Positions 11,595-24,368 are shown, counted from the first letter of the stretch. The stretch is 64,000 nucleotides of DNA from Larix kaempferi (GCA_027924585.1 BSBM01000372.1:31180001-31244000); one strand, 5' to 3'. Program-made: numbers and translations. The notes: generated from the letters alone by a model not told the origin.

Positions 11595-12420
11595 TGTTAC
11601 GGAGAAAAACTTCCTATGGCTTGGGGTATACCACAACAGACAGATGACTACCAGAAATCAACTCAATTCCCAATGCAATTCTATATAAATGTAAATGCTA
11701 AGATGTGGAATAAATAGCCAACCTCAACCGGACGTTTGATGTAGATCCCTATTGAGCTTACAAATCTCTACACTTGAACCTGCAGCTTAGTCTCAACAAT
11801 AAATACAAGCAAGTGCATATAATATATGAAAGATATTAGCATAAACAATAGCATGGTCCATGATATAATAAGCAAATGTACCCAATGTTAATAAACCGTT
11901 CACAACATCAATTGGACGAGACAATGAGTATTTCTATTAATGAAATAAGAAGTACATGATACAACCTCTTGTCAGCAACTCATATGAACCGAGAACTAGG
12001 TCCCTCCACTTATGTCTCCACCACTTCAATCCCCCGTGCAATGGAAAACTCAAACTATGAAGGAGTTTGGTAGGTGAACATAAGAGGTTCACAACAACTA
12101 GGATCAATGGATGTAGACTCAACCTATGGCAAAAATCCAATAGAGTTTCGATGCTCTCTCTTTCTCCTCCTTCCATGTACCATAAGAGCTCAATATATAG
12201 CCTTCCAAAGGTAGGTGAAAGGTTGAATCAAGATGTTTTGGGATACATGGAAGGCCAAAGGTCACCCTATGACCGCTTTTTGGAGTGAAAAGCGAGTTTT
12301 TATTAAAATTTACCGTTTAACTCGATGTACGTGGGCTGTAGTGGGACAGCCTGCGCATGTGCGAGTTGCAGTGAAGCAATTCGCGTACAGGAACAAAAAT
12401 AGGGAAAAAAGGGGTTCCTA
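11595..12420 (-). repeat. 5' LTR of the Tat-like element (right edge unresolved)
   Basis: The minus-strand LTR ends TCCGTAACA at 11595, four bases before the primer site. A TATA box at about 12193-12202 and an AG-rich start region downstream of it suggest U3 extends right past 12.3 kb. No second LTR is present to define the other end, so 12420 is a conservative limit and the true end may lie anywhere to about 13.2 kb. Confidence 0.55.
12193..12202 (-). promoter_or_regulatory. TATA box in the Tat-like LTR
   Basis: The minus strand reads CTATATATTG, followed about 30 bases downstream by GGAAGGAGGAGAAAGAGAGAG. It sits where the U3/R border of this LTR would be expected. Confidence 0.45.
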
Positions 12421-13229
12421 AAAGTAAAAAAGTGGTTCTGAGTCAGTCAAATGAATAACAGAGGCCAAATAGTATAAATGCTCATAGGGTGGGAAAATAC
12501 GTTGTAACACTCTGGATGATAGAGGAATGGCTATCTCAGTCATCGACCTGGAGTCATGGGGATTAGTCCTCGCATGAGTTTGTAAATGTACAAGCTCTGG
12601 ATCCACTGGATGTATAGGAGTGATCATCACAATGATGCTCATAATCAACTGATCTCATCAAAATGTGTAAAGGATTGGATCAAAAACATATACTAGAAAG
12701 TGATCTACAATCATGGTAGCCTGGCTACTATGGATGTGATAACATCTGGCTCCAACTAGGACAAGTGTTGGAAGGGAGAGAGTGCTTGAGAACCTCAGAT
12801 ATCTCTGGTCCACAACACTCACTGCATCAATCATCGATCATGCACTCGAGCTCTACATCATCTTCAAAAATCATGTACTTAGTTCTTGCAAAATGCAAAG
12901 AGATCTACCAATCTCATGGAACGGTCGTCACTAACATCATATAAATATAAACAAAACAAAAATAAAAGGTGCTGAAAATAAAAGATATTGCATGTAAAAT
13001 ACTAAAATAAGATGCAGGAAATAAAATGCTAATCTAATAACTAACAAGTTTTATTTTGCTACAGGAAATAAAGAAAGCTAATAAAATGAAAAGATAATGG
13101 GCCAGACTCAATGGCGGAGAAGAGACAAAGGACGTTCCAGACTCAATTGCAAATAACACTAACTACTACTCAAGTAAGCTTATTCAGAGACCTACCTACT
13201 CTAAACTAAACATGCAAGGGAAGTCCAAG
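12421..13229. other. Unassigned A/T-rich stretch between two gypsy remnants
   Basis: I see no coding frame with domains and no clear LTR terminus. It may be U3 of the Tat-like LTR, the 3' non-coding end of the remnant at 13230-15882, or both. Confidence 0.4.
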
Positions 13230-15882
13230 CTAAGTCAAGTCAGGGATGTAATCCCTCAACTCTCTTTGATTGATAGGAAGCAAAATTTGCGATCCACTTC
13301 CAGTAGCAAGGAAACACATGTTGCCACTACAATGCTCTACCGTAAATGGTCCAACCCAAATATCAATTGATCCCCTGGATCTTGTGTAAAATATATGGTT
13401 AGGAAGTATGACTCTATCACCACTATAAAATCTATGACGATTCACAGATTCAGGGATTACTTCAATGTTACGGATGGAGATAGAATGAACATCATCACAG
13501 TATGGCAGTTGAGGGGTAATTATTCTCGATCTCCTTCAAGAAGGAACTACATCAAATCTGGGAGGACCACCATCTAAAGGAATGGATACGCTACCAATAA
13601 GAACTTCCTAAATCACTCTCCTCCTTTCATGTCCTTCTCTCGGTTCTTCATTCTGTGGGTGAGCAATATACTTGGGATTTTTTCCCACGGTCCAAAAATA
13701 TTTGACAACTTCTTTATTTTCCTCTTCCAAGGGAGACGGTATAATATGGTCTTCATTACTTCTACTGCTACCTTCTCTGGATGGGATTGGGTGAACCATG
13801 TCTACTAAATTTGAAGGATGAATCATGGGTGATGTTGGATGATTCAAATCCATGTCTTGAAACCTATGAGCTTCCAACTCCAGGGATGTTGGAAAGGGGG
13901 TAGGAATGTGAGATGGATCACTAGAGTGTACACTTCTCTCACCACTAGGTAACTCGCGGGGTAATAAGAAACTAGGTACATCTCTTAATAACGAATATCT
14001 CAATGATGGCTCACTTTCGTTGGTTGTAGTGGTGACAAGGGGAGTTTCATGGAAGATTGCAAGCTTAATCAATGAAAATTCTTCCTTAGGGGTATCATGT
14101 ACCAAAGCATGCTCTTTCCATTTAATAGAGTTGTCACTAACTTTCCTTAATACACCATCTTCCAAAGACATATGAGATAAATGATCAGGAACATCAGAAA
14201 AGTGGGAGTCATTGGGCTCATCATCACTTTCCCATACATGAGAAAGATGTGTTCCTTCATTGTGGTTTGTCCATGGAAGAATGTGATCAAGCACTTGTAT
14301 TTCTCTTTCAATATTGTGATCAACCAACGCAAGGAATTCCCAAACTGTTCTAGGCACACACTCACCTCATCTTACATGCTCTAAAATGTTCTTAGAATTA
14401 TCTATTTCAGTGATGGGATTAGGTTGAACATTATGTGGCTCCACATCACCAAGTTGATTCAAGGCTTGAATTTCTTCAAACACTTCACCACAATGCATTT
14501 CAAGGTTTACCTCTCTAGCAAATTTAGTTCTACCACTTTCTTCCTTAGAGGAATCAACATCCCTAAAGGATATCCACATCTCCTCTCTTCCATTACTATG
14601 ATCCTAACCAACACTACCCATGACCATAAAAATACCCTTAGGCAATAACTCCCCGTGACCATAATTATTCCTGATACCATCCTCAAAACTCTCAATATGA
14701 CCATCATAAAATGGTTCTCGATAAATCCTTACTAACACACCATCAGAGTTAGGAATAGTAGCCTACGATAAGTCTATCTGAAGATGACCTCCTAATCCAG
14801 TAGACCACTTCCTACATAGAATCATTCTATAGATATGTGGTAAATCTAGGACTACTATGTCCATAAGGATGGATATATTAGGGCATGAAAATAAGCCAGC
14901 TCTTAAGTTCTTGATTAAACCAAAAACTTGTACTGGTCTTGAGTCTATTTTTCACACTTTTCCATACGACCTAGTAATCTTTAATCCCATGGCTTCCATA
15001 ACTTGTAAAGGCATGACATTCATAGAAGCACCAGAATCCAACATACAACTGTGAAGAAAGAGATCACCTATGTGAAGTGTAAGATAAAAGGGTTGGTGAC
15101 AACCATTCTTTCTCTCGTATAAAGTTGTCTGGATGTTGATTGGAGGATCTTCCCGATCTTCAACCATGGCCTTAGGTGTCAAGTTTGAAGGAGGTTGATC
15201 CTCACCATACCTAGTGGTAGTCTCAGAGATACTCTCGAAAAATTCTACCACTTTCTCTTTAACAGATGGAAACTTCATTAATTCAGTGAGTGGAATATTA
15301 TGCATAACTTTGGGCCAAATCTCTCTCAATATTAATGTATAAGTCATAATCAGGGAGAACAGAGGTTGGTTCACTAACTAGACTAGCTTGCTCACTATTT
15401 TTCTTCTCAATGAAAGGAGGTGGCTTTTGGCCATCCTTACTTCTCTGATAAATCCTAATAGGAGCTTGGCCACTGCTTTCAAGTTGTTCTGTGGCAAACA
15501 TGGGAATACTAGGGATAGGACTCTCTTCATTCTCTTCTTCCCGATCTATAAGTATATGTCCAAATTCCTGGTCAAATTCAAGATTTTCGACCCAGTTAAT
15601 GTTCTTAAGAGAATCTTGGGTATCCTCACTATGATTGAGGTACTCAGGATAATCCTCTCTTTGTTCTTCTGACTGGTTAATTCCAAGTGGTTCAAGTGAG
15701 GTTTGGCCCACGGGGGTGTAAGGTCCCCAATTTGAAATTTTTACCCAATTTGGCCAATTTTCAAACCTTCGACTAGCGAAGCTCCAAACTGTCCCAAATG
15801 ATCCCAAATGGTTATGAATTATGCCCAGAGTGGATTGAGTTGTATTAGGACACCCTAATGCAAAAATTATATGCTTGGACAC
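13230..15882 (-). pseudogene. Decayed gypsy gag/protease remnant with an integrase-tail-like end
   Basis: Minus-strand pieces in order: an acidic region at 15298-15882, a retroviral protease at 14952-15374 with MLDSGASMNVMPLQVMEAMGL, and a continuation at 14580-14950 broken by stops. A Ser/Pro/His-rich linker follows (13608-14579), then a short piece at 13230-13445 (WVGPFTVEHC ... LLPINQRELRDYIP) that resembles the SH3-like C-terminus of gypsy integrases. Reverse transcriptase, RNase H and the integrase core are absent. The protease active site looks intact, but frames are broken by stops near 14949, 14760 and 14366. I read it as a deleted or non-autonomous Tat/Athila-like element. The N-terminal 60 residues of the 15882 frame may be non-coding leader. 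Confidence 0.6.
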
Positions 15883-16499
15883 CTTCTAAGTACTTCATCA
15901 ACTTGCATTTACAATTAGAAAATGAAATGCAAAATTACTAGGAAAATCGATGTTGATACCCCCAAGGGTAGATGGATCTGAAATACTCCTAAGGATTTTG
16001 AATTGGGAATGAGAGTGTTTGAAGGGTATTAGGACATAAAAATGAACCTAATGGGTTCTTAGACACTATCAAAATACTTCTGCAACATTCATTTAAGTTC
16101 AGGAGAAAATAGGGAAATTTGCTAGTAAATTCGAGGTTCAAATCCCCCAAGGGTAGAGGTCACTAATGGCTTCCCAAATGCAGTACTAACCTCCAAAATT
16201 TCAGAACAGAGACATTGATTAGTTATATGACTTCAATGGGCGCCCAAATTCATCATTAATCAGTTCCTAAAGGCCTCTTCAACTCACATAAATCAGATAT
16301 TGGTAAACATGTCTTAACATAGGGGGAAATGAGAGAAAAACACTATAAATTGCTATGAAATTTGTGAGAAATGTTACAAGGAATTTCATAAGGTGTATGA
16401 AACTTATTCAGTATATTAATGGCTCTCCAAACAGAAATAAAACCATAGATATTTACTGCTACAAGTTGATACCAAACAAATTCAAGCTCTCTCAACAAG
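15883..16499 (-). other. Leader/LTR boundary zone with a degenerate ~185-bp duplication
   Basis: The blocks starting near 15957 and 16142 (each opening with CCCCAAGGGTAGA) share related sequence at a spacing of about 185 bp. No coding frame is convincing. The zone lies between the protease remnant and the minus-strand LTR and could belong to either. Confidence 0.4.
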
Positions 16500-18029
16500 A
16501 TATATGGAAAAATGGCTCGAATCTCTTCCTTGAATGTAAATATCACTTGATATACATAATGTTTCGAGATGGGGATCTCATGGTATGATTATTACAGATA
16601 TATATAGCATCTAACATGTCCATGAAGTCGAAATAGCAGTCCTTCACTAACTATGTGCAACAACAAGTACGATATGCAAAAGCTATGGGGGAAAATGGTA
16701 CCATTCATACATACTTTGGCATTTTTACATGGTTTTACTTGGATATTTGATCTAAGGTTCATACGAGCATAAAATACAGAGTTCATACATCATATTACAA
16801 AATGGGTCCCCTTGGACTTCCACAGAGAGATCAACATCACACCATGTGCGCCCTTCCTCCAAGAGCAAGAGTATAGAGAGAAAAGTGAGAGATGTGGGAA
16901 CAAGTTGAAGGAGAAATGGTCACGAGCAGCCCTATAGATTATACCTACAACAAATGAATACATTGTAGCTCCAAATGAAAGGTCTGAATGGCCTCTCCAA
17001 TTTCCAATTGGGATGGGAATCTTGCACCCTCGAAATTGGTACTAAGGCAAGTAGAGTAAACACTCCACTAGCATGGACAAGCTATGCTCTCCAATTTGCA
17101 AAATGAGAAATGATCAAAAGCTGCTCTCTTTATTTCCTCTTGTCTTTTATTAAACACCCAATTCCTCCTTAGCTCGAATTCCATCCAAGAGACTCATCCC
17201 AACTCAAGTTAGGGAGATATTCCCATGCATGCCACTTGTCCAACTTTTCCTAGCTCTCATCTTCCATCAATTCGAATGGGGGACTCTTGGCTGCCCTAAC
17301 TCCCCTTGTGCGCCCTCTTGGAGGCTATTTTTATCCCTGACATGTCATATATGTCAGATGTCAGCATTCAGGTCTGAACTTTTTCATAAGTGTCATAGAA
17401 TCTTCATCATTGTTGTCATATGAGTTAGGGAATCTAGGTCCAAGTGTCACAATTCTTCTAAGATGCCTCTTCCTCTTCCATGGGAGTTACTCTTCCACTC
17501 CAATTCGACCTTATATGATTCATGCCATGAATAATACCTCTCAAACTCCCCCAAGTATGTTACCCTTCATCTTGAACTCGAATTGGTGAGAGAATCATGC
17601 AAAGTGTAGTGGGGAATCTTGCCACATGTGGGTCCCACAACCTCTTATATGCCCTCATGATCCAATGCCACCTTATTTTATTTCTATTATTATTTAATTG
17701 ACCCCTTTAATGTGAATTTGTAAGTCTAAGGTCATTTTGGGTCTTGTAGCTCCTTTATTCCAACTTTTAATGCTTCCACCCCCAACCTAGGAAACTAATA
17801 ATTTTCCTCCATGATAGTTCATTTGGATGGGAATATTACAAACTTTGAATTGGGAATTTTCTCTTAATGTGGCCCACCTTGTCCATTTGGATCTAATTTT
17901 ACATTACTACTAACTTGGACATCATGCTTGGTAATTATTCGACCCTTAGTATCAATTTGACAAACTATCATGAATATGGCCAAGGGGCTTAGGCCATTGT
18001 GACCTAATGAAAATTTTGGGGACATGACA
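16500..18029 (-). repeat. Minus-strand LTR related to the chromovirus-1 LTR
   Basis: Read on the minus strand, 17840 to about 16500 aligns by eye to the chromovirus-1 LTR. It has TGTAATATTCCCATCC at its start, the CTAGGTTGGG block, the block around 17281-17380, and the ATTCGAGCCATTT block near 16515. An upstream extension begins TGTCATGTCCCC at 18029, which looks like another LTR-type start. There is no polypurine tract beyond 18029, so it is a 5' or solo LTR. The left edge is unresolved. Together with 18098 onward it forms a head-to-head inverted LTR pair. Confidence 0.6.
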
Positions 18030-18097
18030 GGGGGTTCTTATGTTATCATCATTAGTGGGCCTCTTTTGAGGGTTCCAATAAGGTTTTGGTCCATAAG
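18030..18097. other. 68-bp spacer between head-to-head LTRs
   Basis: A short unique stretch between the minus-strand LTR ending at 18029 and the chromovirus-1 5' LTR starting TGTAATG at 18098. I see no gene or motif in it. Confidence 0.5.
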
Positions 18098-18315
18098 TGT
18101 AATGTCCCCATCCAAATAAATATCATGAAGGGAAATTTCCACCAATCTACTAGTTCCCTAGGTTGGGTGGAAACTTTTAGACTTGGAAGAAGGGAGCTAT
18201 AAGACGCCAAATGGACATTAGAGTGACAAATATACATTAAAGGGGCTAAATAAATAATAATAATACCAAAATAAGGTGGAATTCGGTCATGAGGGCGCAT
18301 AGGTGGCGTGGGACA

Positions 18316-21300
18316 TGTTATCACACAACTTGTAGTTGCCCCTAGTGGCATCCCATCCAGGACGGTAGAGGAGATGGACAACTAAAGAGGTGACCCAGGA
18401 GATGCCATGGTTCCCAATGCAAGGTGGGAGTCACGTCAACCGAGGCACTCTTCACTTTAGATCTAGATGAATCAAGACCTAGGGGGAGACCCTATAACCA
18501 ATCAAAGATGATTGGACCCAAACAAAGATTCCTAGGGATGAATAAATGGTAAGTTACGGAAACCAATGCAAGGTAAAGTGGACCTAGAAATTAAAGTATG
18601 GTTGAAGGTGGTTTGAGGAATGATTAGTGTTTCAACCAATGTATGATTTAGGCCACATGATTAGTTATAATGATAAGATATAGTACCATGTGTTACACAA
18701 GTGGGTCCTACTTTCTTGGGATATGTGAAATGGCTTAATGTGGACCCACAAGGTGAAATTAAGGGATGCAATTGGCACTAGAGGATATCTAAAGAGTAGA
18801 TTTATGGATCTAAGTTGAAATCAGGAGTACCCATGTACTGGATCTAAGGTTCGACACAATTCCCAAGGAGTGCGACTTGCTTAAGGAGAACTAGTGCCTT
18901 GTTGGATGGGTTAATGGAGTCAAAAGATATGTCAAAGTGTAGATCGGGACACCTAGAGGTCAAGTCAAATGGGATAATTGAGATAAAGTGGTTGGATCTT
19001 GCTAGATCTAGGATTTCATGAAATGACCCAAGTGGGCCACAATCCCTTAAAACAAGGAATGCAACCCCCAAGGCAGATTGTCAAAAATGATACTCTAGAT
19101 ATAGGTTTCAAGGTATGCCCGTTCCAAATCCACTGAAATCTCAACTACCCAGGTCCTAGAAGTGGGCAAACTCGTCACCCAAGGAAGTGCGACCTAGCTC
19201 AAGGAGGGCTAAAAGGTGGATAAGGTGTGTCAAATCAAGTCCAATGGCCACCAAATTGTAGATCCAAGTAGCTTAGGTAATGATCAATGTGGATCTAGAA
19301 AATCAAGTCAATCCAAGGGTTAAATCTTACTAGATCTGAGTTTTAAGGTGTCAAGTAGTTCAAAAGGGGGTTTTAATCCCTTAAAATGTGGAATGATGCC
19401 CACAAGGTAGAAATCACCCAAGTAAAAGTCTAGGGGTAGGTTATCAAGTGTGTAGATTGCAAATCAAGTGGGATCTCACCTATCCACATGCTAGATCTAA
19501 CCCAACAAGCCTCTCCAAGGAAGTGCGATTTGGTTCAAGAGGGCTATATTGCCTTGAAAAGTGTGTCAATTTTAACCCAATCACCACCAAACTATAGATC
19601 CAACTAGGGGTGGATGCTATACAGGTGGGTTCTTAAGATCTTTTCAAAAGCAAGGCTAGATCTAAGTAGATCTAAGAAAAATCAAAATGAGGGTTTTGAT
19701 TAATTAGGGTTTTTATGATCTAGAAATTATGGATGATTCAAAGAAGAAGAAGATCATACCTTTGGAGCATACCTGGATGAAGAGATGAATGCTAGTTGAG
19801 ATGAGGATTACTTTTTCCAAAGATCAAATGGAGAATTTTTGAAGCCCTCTTGCAAAATTGATTTTTCCAAGCCACATATGTGTCCCTCTAACCTGTCAAA
19901 ACCAAGGAGCAAAGCATCAATCAGTTTAACGTGTTGAAGGTAGATACAAGCAAGAAAGAGATAAGCAAAGAATAGTTTGTGCAAAGACAAAACCACTCCC
20001 TGTTTAACCCAAAACGTCCTCCTCCAAGCTTGAAGGACAAGCCTCCCCACCAATTCGCACTTATTGAAGAAGTCTTCTTCACCTGTAAAAAGATATGGAA
20101 AATATGCAAGATAGCTACAATAGATCCTCCAGTGCAATGGACAAAAGAATTTACAATCAAAACAACAAACATCCACTCCAACCCGAGCATGTACTTCAAA
20201 AGATAGAAATTTTATTCCAAGAGCCAAGAGCCAAAAATCTCTAGATGATTTTACAATGAGAGGCTCCCTCCTTAAATAGGATGGGGAGAGAGCATAATCC
20301 TAACCACTTTTTACATGAGTGGCTAAGATTAAAAGATCAAAAGATCTAATCAATGGTTGAGATGAGCTCAATAATAAAATACATGGATCAACCATAAAAT
20401 ATAACAATAAGTGGACAAAATCGCCCTAGGAGAGGGGATCCCACCAAATCATGATGACAAAATATAACAATAAGCTTATGGTGGGTCCAAGGGGTAATTT
20501 TAGCCACCTTTGGTCAATCCCTATAGCACAATAATAATAAAGTAGTCACCAATATACCAAATCGTGCCTCTATGGACAAATCGTAGGCCTTAAAAGACCT
20601 CAGAAATCATCAGAAAGTGCTATAAGTGATGGATGTGGGCCCCGATGAAGCTGAAACTGCTGGAGAAGGTGCGGAAGACATCCCACTCATCATCACTGAT
20701 CATCCCATGCCAAAACTTTGCCTCAGTAGCCCAAATCGAATTCCTCTGTAGCCATTTCTACCAATCCAAAATTGCCTCGGGAAGCGTGTACCTACCCCAA
20801 ACTGCCTCCTGGAGTGCCTGCACTGTCAAGGTGAGGGCACCAGTGTGTCTGGAAGGGGGGTAATATGGTAAAAACAGGTGGCTGGACCACCCCCTCCATC
20901 ATCATCGCCCTAGGTGAACCCAATAAAAATCATCTCTACTCTGACAGGGTCTCCGACAGACCAAAACAGCACTGGGACAGCCTACTGAGGCTAAATCATC
21001 ACTGTAACTGCCTGGAACTGAAAATATACTGTCTCATTGGACTCAGAAGGTCCAAAACTATCCAAGATGTGTACTCATACACCATATAGAGCTCTGCATG
21101 ATCATATAATATATCCAATATACCGGAACAGGTGAAATAATAATAATCTGTAAATGATCAAATAATGTTGAAAACCATAGATCATCATCATAAAACTGTA
21201 TCTGATGCATAGAACCATCATGTACATGTACATAGACCATATATCATCTACCTATGTCATCATAAGGTCCAATAATCTCATGTTCTGTGATTGACCTTGG

Positions 21301-22956
21301 TCAAACTAGGTTTGACCAGGTCAATATTGACCAAATTTAACTTAGACTACCATCAGAAGCTGCTGCAAGGTGTCAAAGGTTAATGCATGCTCTACAACTC
21401 ATTCAAATAGCAATTATAACACAAAGTAATCATTACTGGCGATCTAAATCCAAATATATATTGTCATTAATTATTTATATGACTCAGACTAGACTTTCAG
21501 GACCATACTCACTTCATAGTTGTGATCAATTTGCTAGTGAAGGGTGAAGGCTAAAATAAAATGGCTAGGCTAAAGGGTGACTGACTGACTTAACATTGTG
21601 ACACTTTGGATATGGGAAAGGGAATACACACCATAGTATATACTGAATGAGCAACAACACAGGGAATGGCGGTGTCTCACAAATGGATAAGTTGTTTAGA
21701 TAGTGCTTATTCAACTTAGGCATCATGTCTACATCAAGTTGATCCAGGTTCATTAGGATCATTCAATTTCATTTCATGGCCTTTTTGGCCTACATAACCC
21801 TTCGGATCTCAGGTGTGCTGATAAGCACAACTAGTTGCAGCTTGCATCCAGGGCATGTTTTTTATACATATATAAGGTCACCAATTGTTTAGATATAGCT
21901 TTTAAGAATCATTGCTTTTTTCGACCTTTCTTATACTCTTAGAGGAGTATTTTTCAGCAGTGGCATCCAGGGCATGTTTTTTATACATATATAAGGTCAG
22001 CAATTGTTTAGATATAGCTTTTAAGAATCATTGCTTTTTTCGACCTTTCTTATACTCTTAGAGGAGTATTTTTCAGCAGTTCATCGCTCTTGCCCTTTTT
22101 AGTTTCCCTGGGTGAATTTATCAGTTTCCATAAGTAGTACATGAGCTTTCAGTTTTAGCCAACAACATCTCAAGTGACTAGGGGGAGTTCGAGCCAATGC
22201 CAAACATCGGGACAACCGACCATAATGATTTAGGCCTACAATCCAACTCACCAAAGGTAAGTTTTGTCACCAACTCAAAGCCGAGACACAATAAACAGGG
22301 AAGCTCATCCAATACAGAGGCTATAGTGGGGAAAAGATCCTCCATGCCATTAGTCAAGTAGTAAGTCAGGGTGATAAACCAAAAGGTAGGTAATGGATGG
22401 ATGAAGACAATGAATAATGGAGCCAACACTAGCAAGCCAAGGTATGGTGGAATGATCACCTCTATTCTCCCTAGGGAGGGTAAAACCAATGAGTATGAGT
22501 AGTGAACTTCTAAGTCTGAGTAAGGACAGTAGAATATATATAATAAGATAAACCAGGTCCACATATCTATATGATCGCCGGATCATGACACTAAGTGCTA
22601 ATACATGCCATAAGAATGAATATAAAAGCAATATAACCGTAACACCATGATATACCTGCTGAGTCATATACTTGAATGCTCATCCTCTGAACCATCATCT
22701 GTCCTCTGAAACTGCTACTGTAACTCTGGGCACTACTGACTGCTCTGCATAAATGGTATAATGGCTACATCGGTCATCTCTCTGAGTGTCCTGAGACTCA
22801 GTCATGGCATGGGGAATACATATACTATCCAAAATCTGATAGTTATCCATATATAGATGCTCATCTCATCATCTCAATGTAAAGGAACTGGCTGAAAAGT
22901 GCTCTGAAATCTGAAAAATAATGTATGGTAGCCCGGCTACTATATATGTGATAACA
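18316..22956 (-). mobile_element. Solo LTR-2 (4641 bp), inverted relative to solo LTR-1
   Basis: It starts TGTTATCAC and ends GTGATAACA, like solo LTR-1 but in opposite orientation. Homology is clear near the shared CTATATATGTGATAACA end and in the middle, for example the GAATGATCACCTCTATTCTCC block near 22450. Flanks are GGACA (18311-18315) and GGACC (22957-22961), a 5-bp duplication with one later change. The uninterrupted target can be read in this same window at 59361-59365 in the 3' LTR. No protein domain is present. It differs from solo LTR-1 by a 119-bp tandem duplication and other indels. Confidence 0.78.
21844..22081. repeat. 119-bp tandem duplication inside solo LTR-2
   Basis: GCATCCAGGGCATG recurs at 21844 and 21963, and the two 119-bp units are almost identical through TTTTTCAGCAGT. 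Near-identity shows the duplication is much younger than the LTR itself. Confidence 0.85.
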
Positions 22957-24357
22957 GGACCCACACAAGGAAAGATTCTCCATGCCACATGGCATCCTAC
23001 TCTCACCCATTCGAATCCAAGGTGGAGTCTAACGTTCATGGGGGAGTTGGAGAGGTATTATTCATGGCATGAATCTAGGAGGGTCGAATTAGAGTGGAAG
23101 AGTAACTCCCGTGGAGGAGGAAGAGGCATCATATAAGAATTATGACACTTGGATCTAGATTCTTTAACTTCTTTGACAACAATGATGAAGATTCTATGAC
23201 ACTTATGAAAAATCTCAGACCTGATTGCTGACATATGACATATATGACATGTAAGGGCTAAAAATAGCCTCCAAGAGGGTGCACAAGGGGAGTTATGGAA
23301 GCCAAGATCCCCCCCATTCGAATTGATGGAAGAGGAAGGCTAGAAAGTGTTTGACAAGTGGCATTCATGGGAATATCTCCCTAAATCAACTTGGGAGAAG
23401 GGTCTTGGAGGGAATTCGAGCTATGGAGGCCTTTGGAGGTTAATAAAATATGAGAAGAAATAAGGATAGCAGCTTTTAGATCATTTCTCATTTGGCACAT
23501 TTGGAGAGCTTAGCTTGTCCTTGCACGGTGGATGTTCATCCTCCCTGCCTTAGAACCAATTTTGAGGGTGAAAGATTCCCATCCAAGTTGGTTGATGGAG
23601 AGGCCATTCAGACCTCTCAACAAATATTCATGTAGATGTTTTGATGCAGGCTCAACCCCCATCTGAGTTCGAGTTCATCTTCTCTCATTTCTCTCTATTC
23701 TCATTCTATTATCTTTCTCTCAATGTCATGTAAAAGTGCAAGGGCACACTTCTTGTTGCATATAGTTAATGGAGGATTTCTATTTTGACCTTATGAACAT
23801 GTTATTTGCTGCATAACTCTATAATAGACATATCATGAGAGCCACAGCTTGAAATACCATGTACTTCATATGATATTTCCAATCAAAACTGAGATTCGAG
23901 CCATTTTCCTCATAGCAATTTCATGGCGATTTTGGGATGATGATGTACCTGTTTTATATCAGATATTTATGATATTTTTTTCAATGTTATGAGCTGCATA
24001 TGAATTTAAATTTATGTCCCAAATAATTTTTTCAGACCCCTAAAGTGTTACTATAGTTTGTGAGCAAATTCTACGCTCCTTGTTTACCATTTTCACCCCA
24101 AATTTTATACTCTAGAAGTTGTTGTTCTTTGGGAGACCTATTCGACCCTAAAACCTGATCTAATGCTGCAAATATGTTATCATTGATGTCCTATAACAGA
24201 ACCAAGTCTCATATTAATAATTAGTGAAGGTCGTACATTGTTTGGAAGGGAAAATAGTGGCAGACCTGGGGGGATTTCCGTTAATCCAATTGACTAGTCT
24301 TGTCCCGAAACTTCTCTCCTTGCAAATTGTAGACCATGGACGGGTTTATCAGGTGTT

Positions 24358-24368
24358 TTGGTGTCTGA
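24358..24368 (+). other. Decayed primer-binding site candidate
   Basis: TTGGTGTCTGA differs at two positions from the TTGGTATCAGA of initiator-Met primer sites and lies immediately after the inferred LTR end. It is plausible given the age of the element but weak alone. Confidence 0.35.

Larger units (their letters stand above)
7116..13229 (-). mobile_element. Tat-like gypsy element, 5' portion
   Basis: On the minus strand the 5' LTR (from 11595 rightward) is followed by a Tat/Ogre-type primer site, a 1.6-kb leader, and a gag-protease remnant truncated by Copia-1. The right limit of the LTR could not be fixed and 13229 is only an outer bound. It is assigned to the Tat/Athila side of Ty3/gypsy by its primer site, long leader, low-complexity Gag N-terminus and protease type. 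Confidence 0.65.
18098..24356 (+). repeat. Chromovirus-1 5' LTR, split by solo LTR-2
   Basis: It starts TGTAATGTCCCCATCC, like the 3' LTR at 59146. Parts 18098-18315 and 22957-24356 align with 59146-60732; the solo LTR lies between. Net length is about 1.6 kb. The 3' end is approximate: similarity to the 3' LTR stops at AGGTGT (24351-24356), just before a weak primer-site-like TTGGTGTCTGA. Confidence 0.75.
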
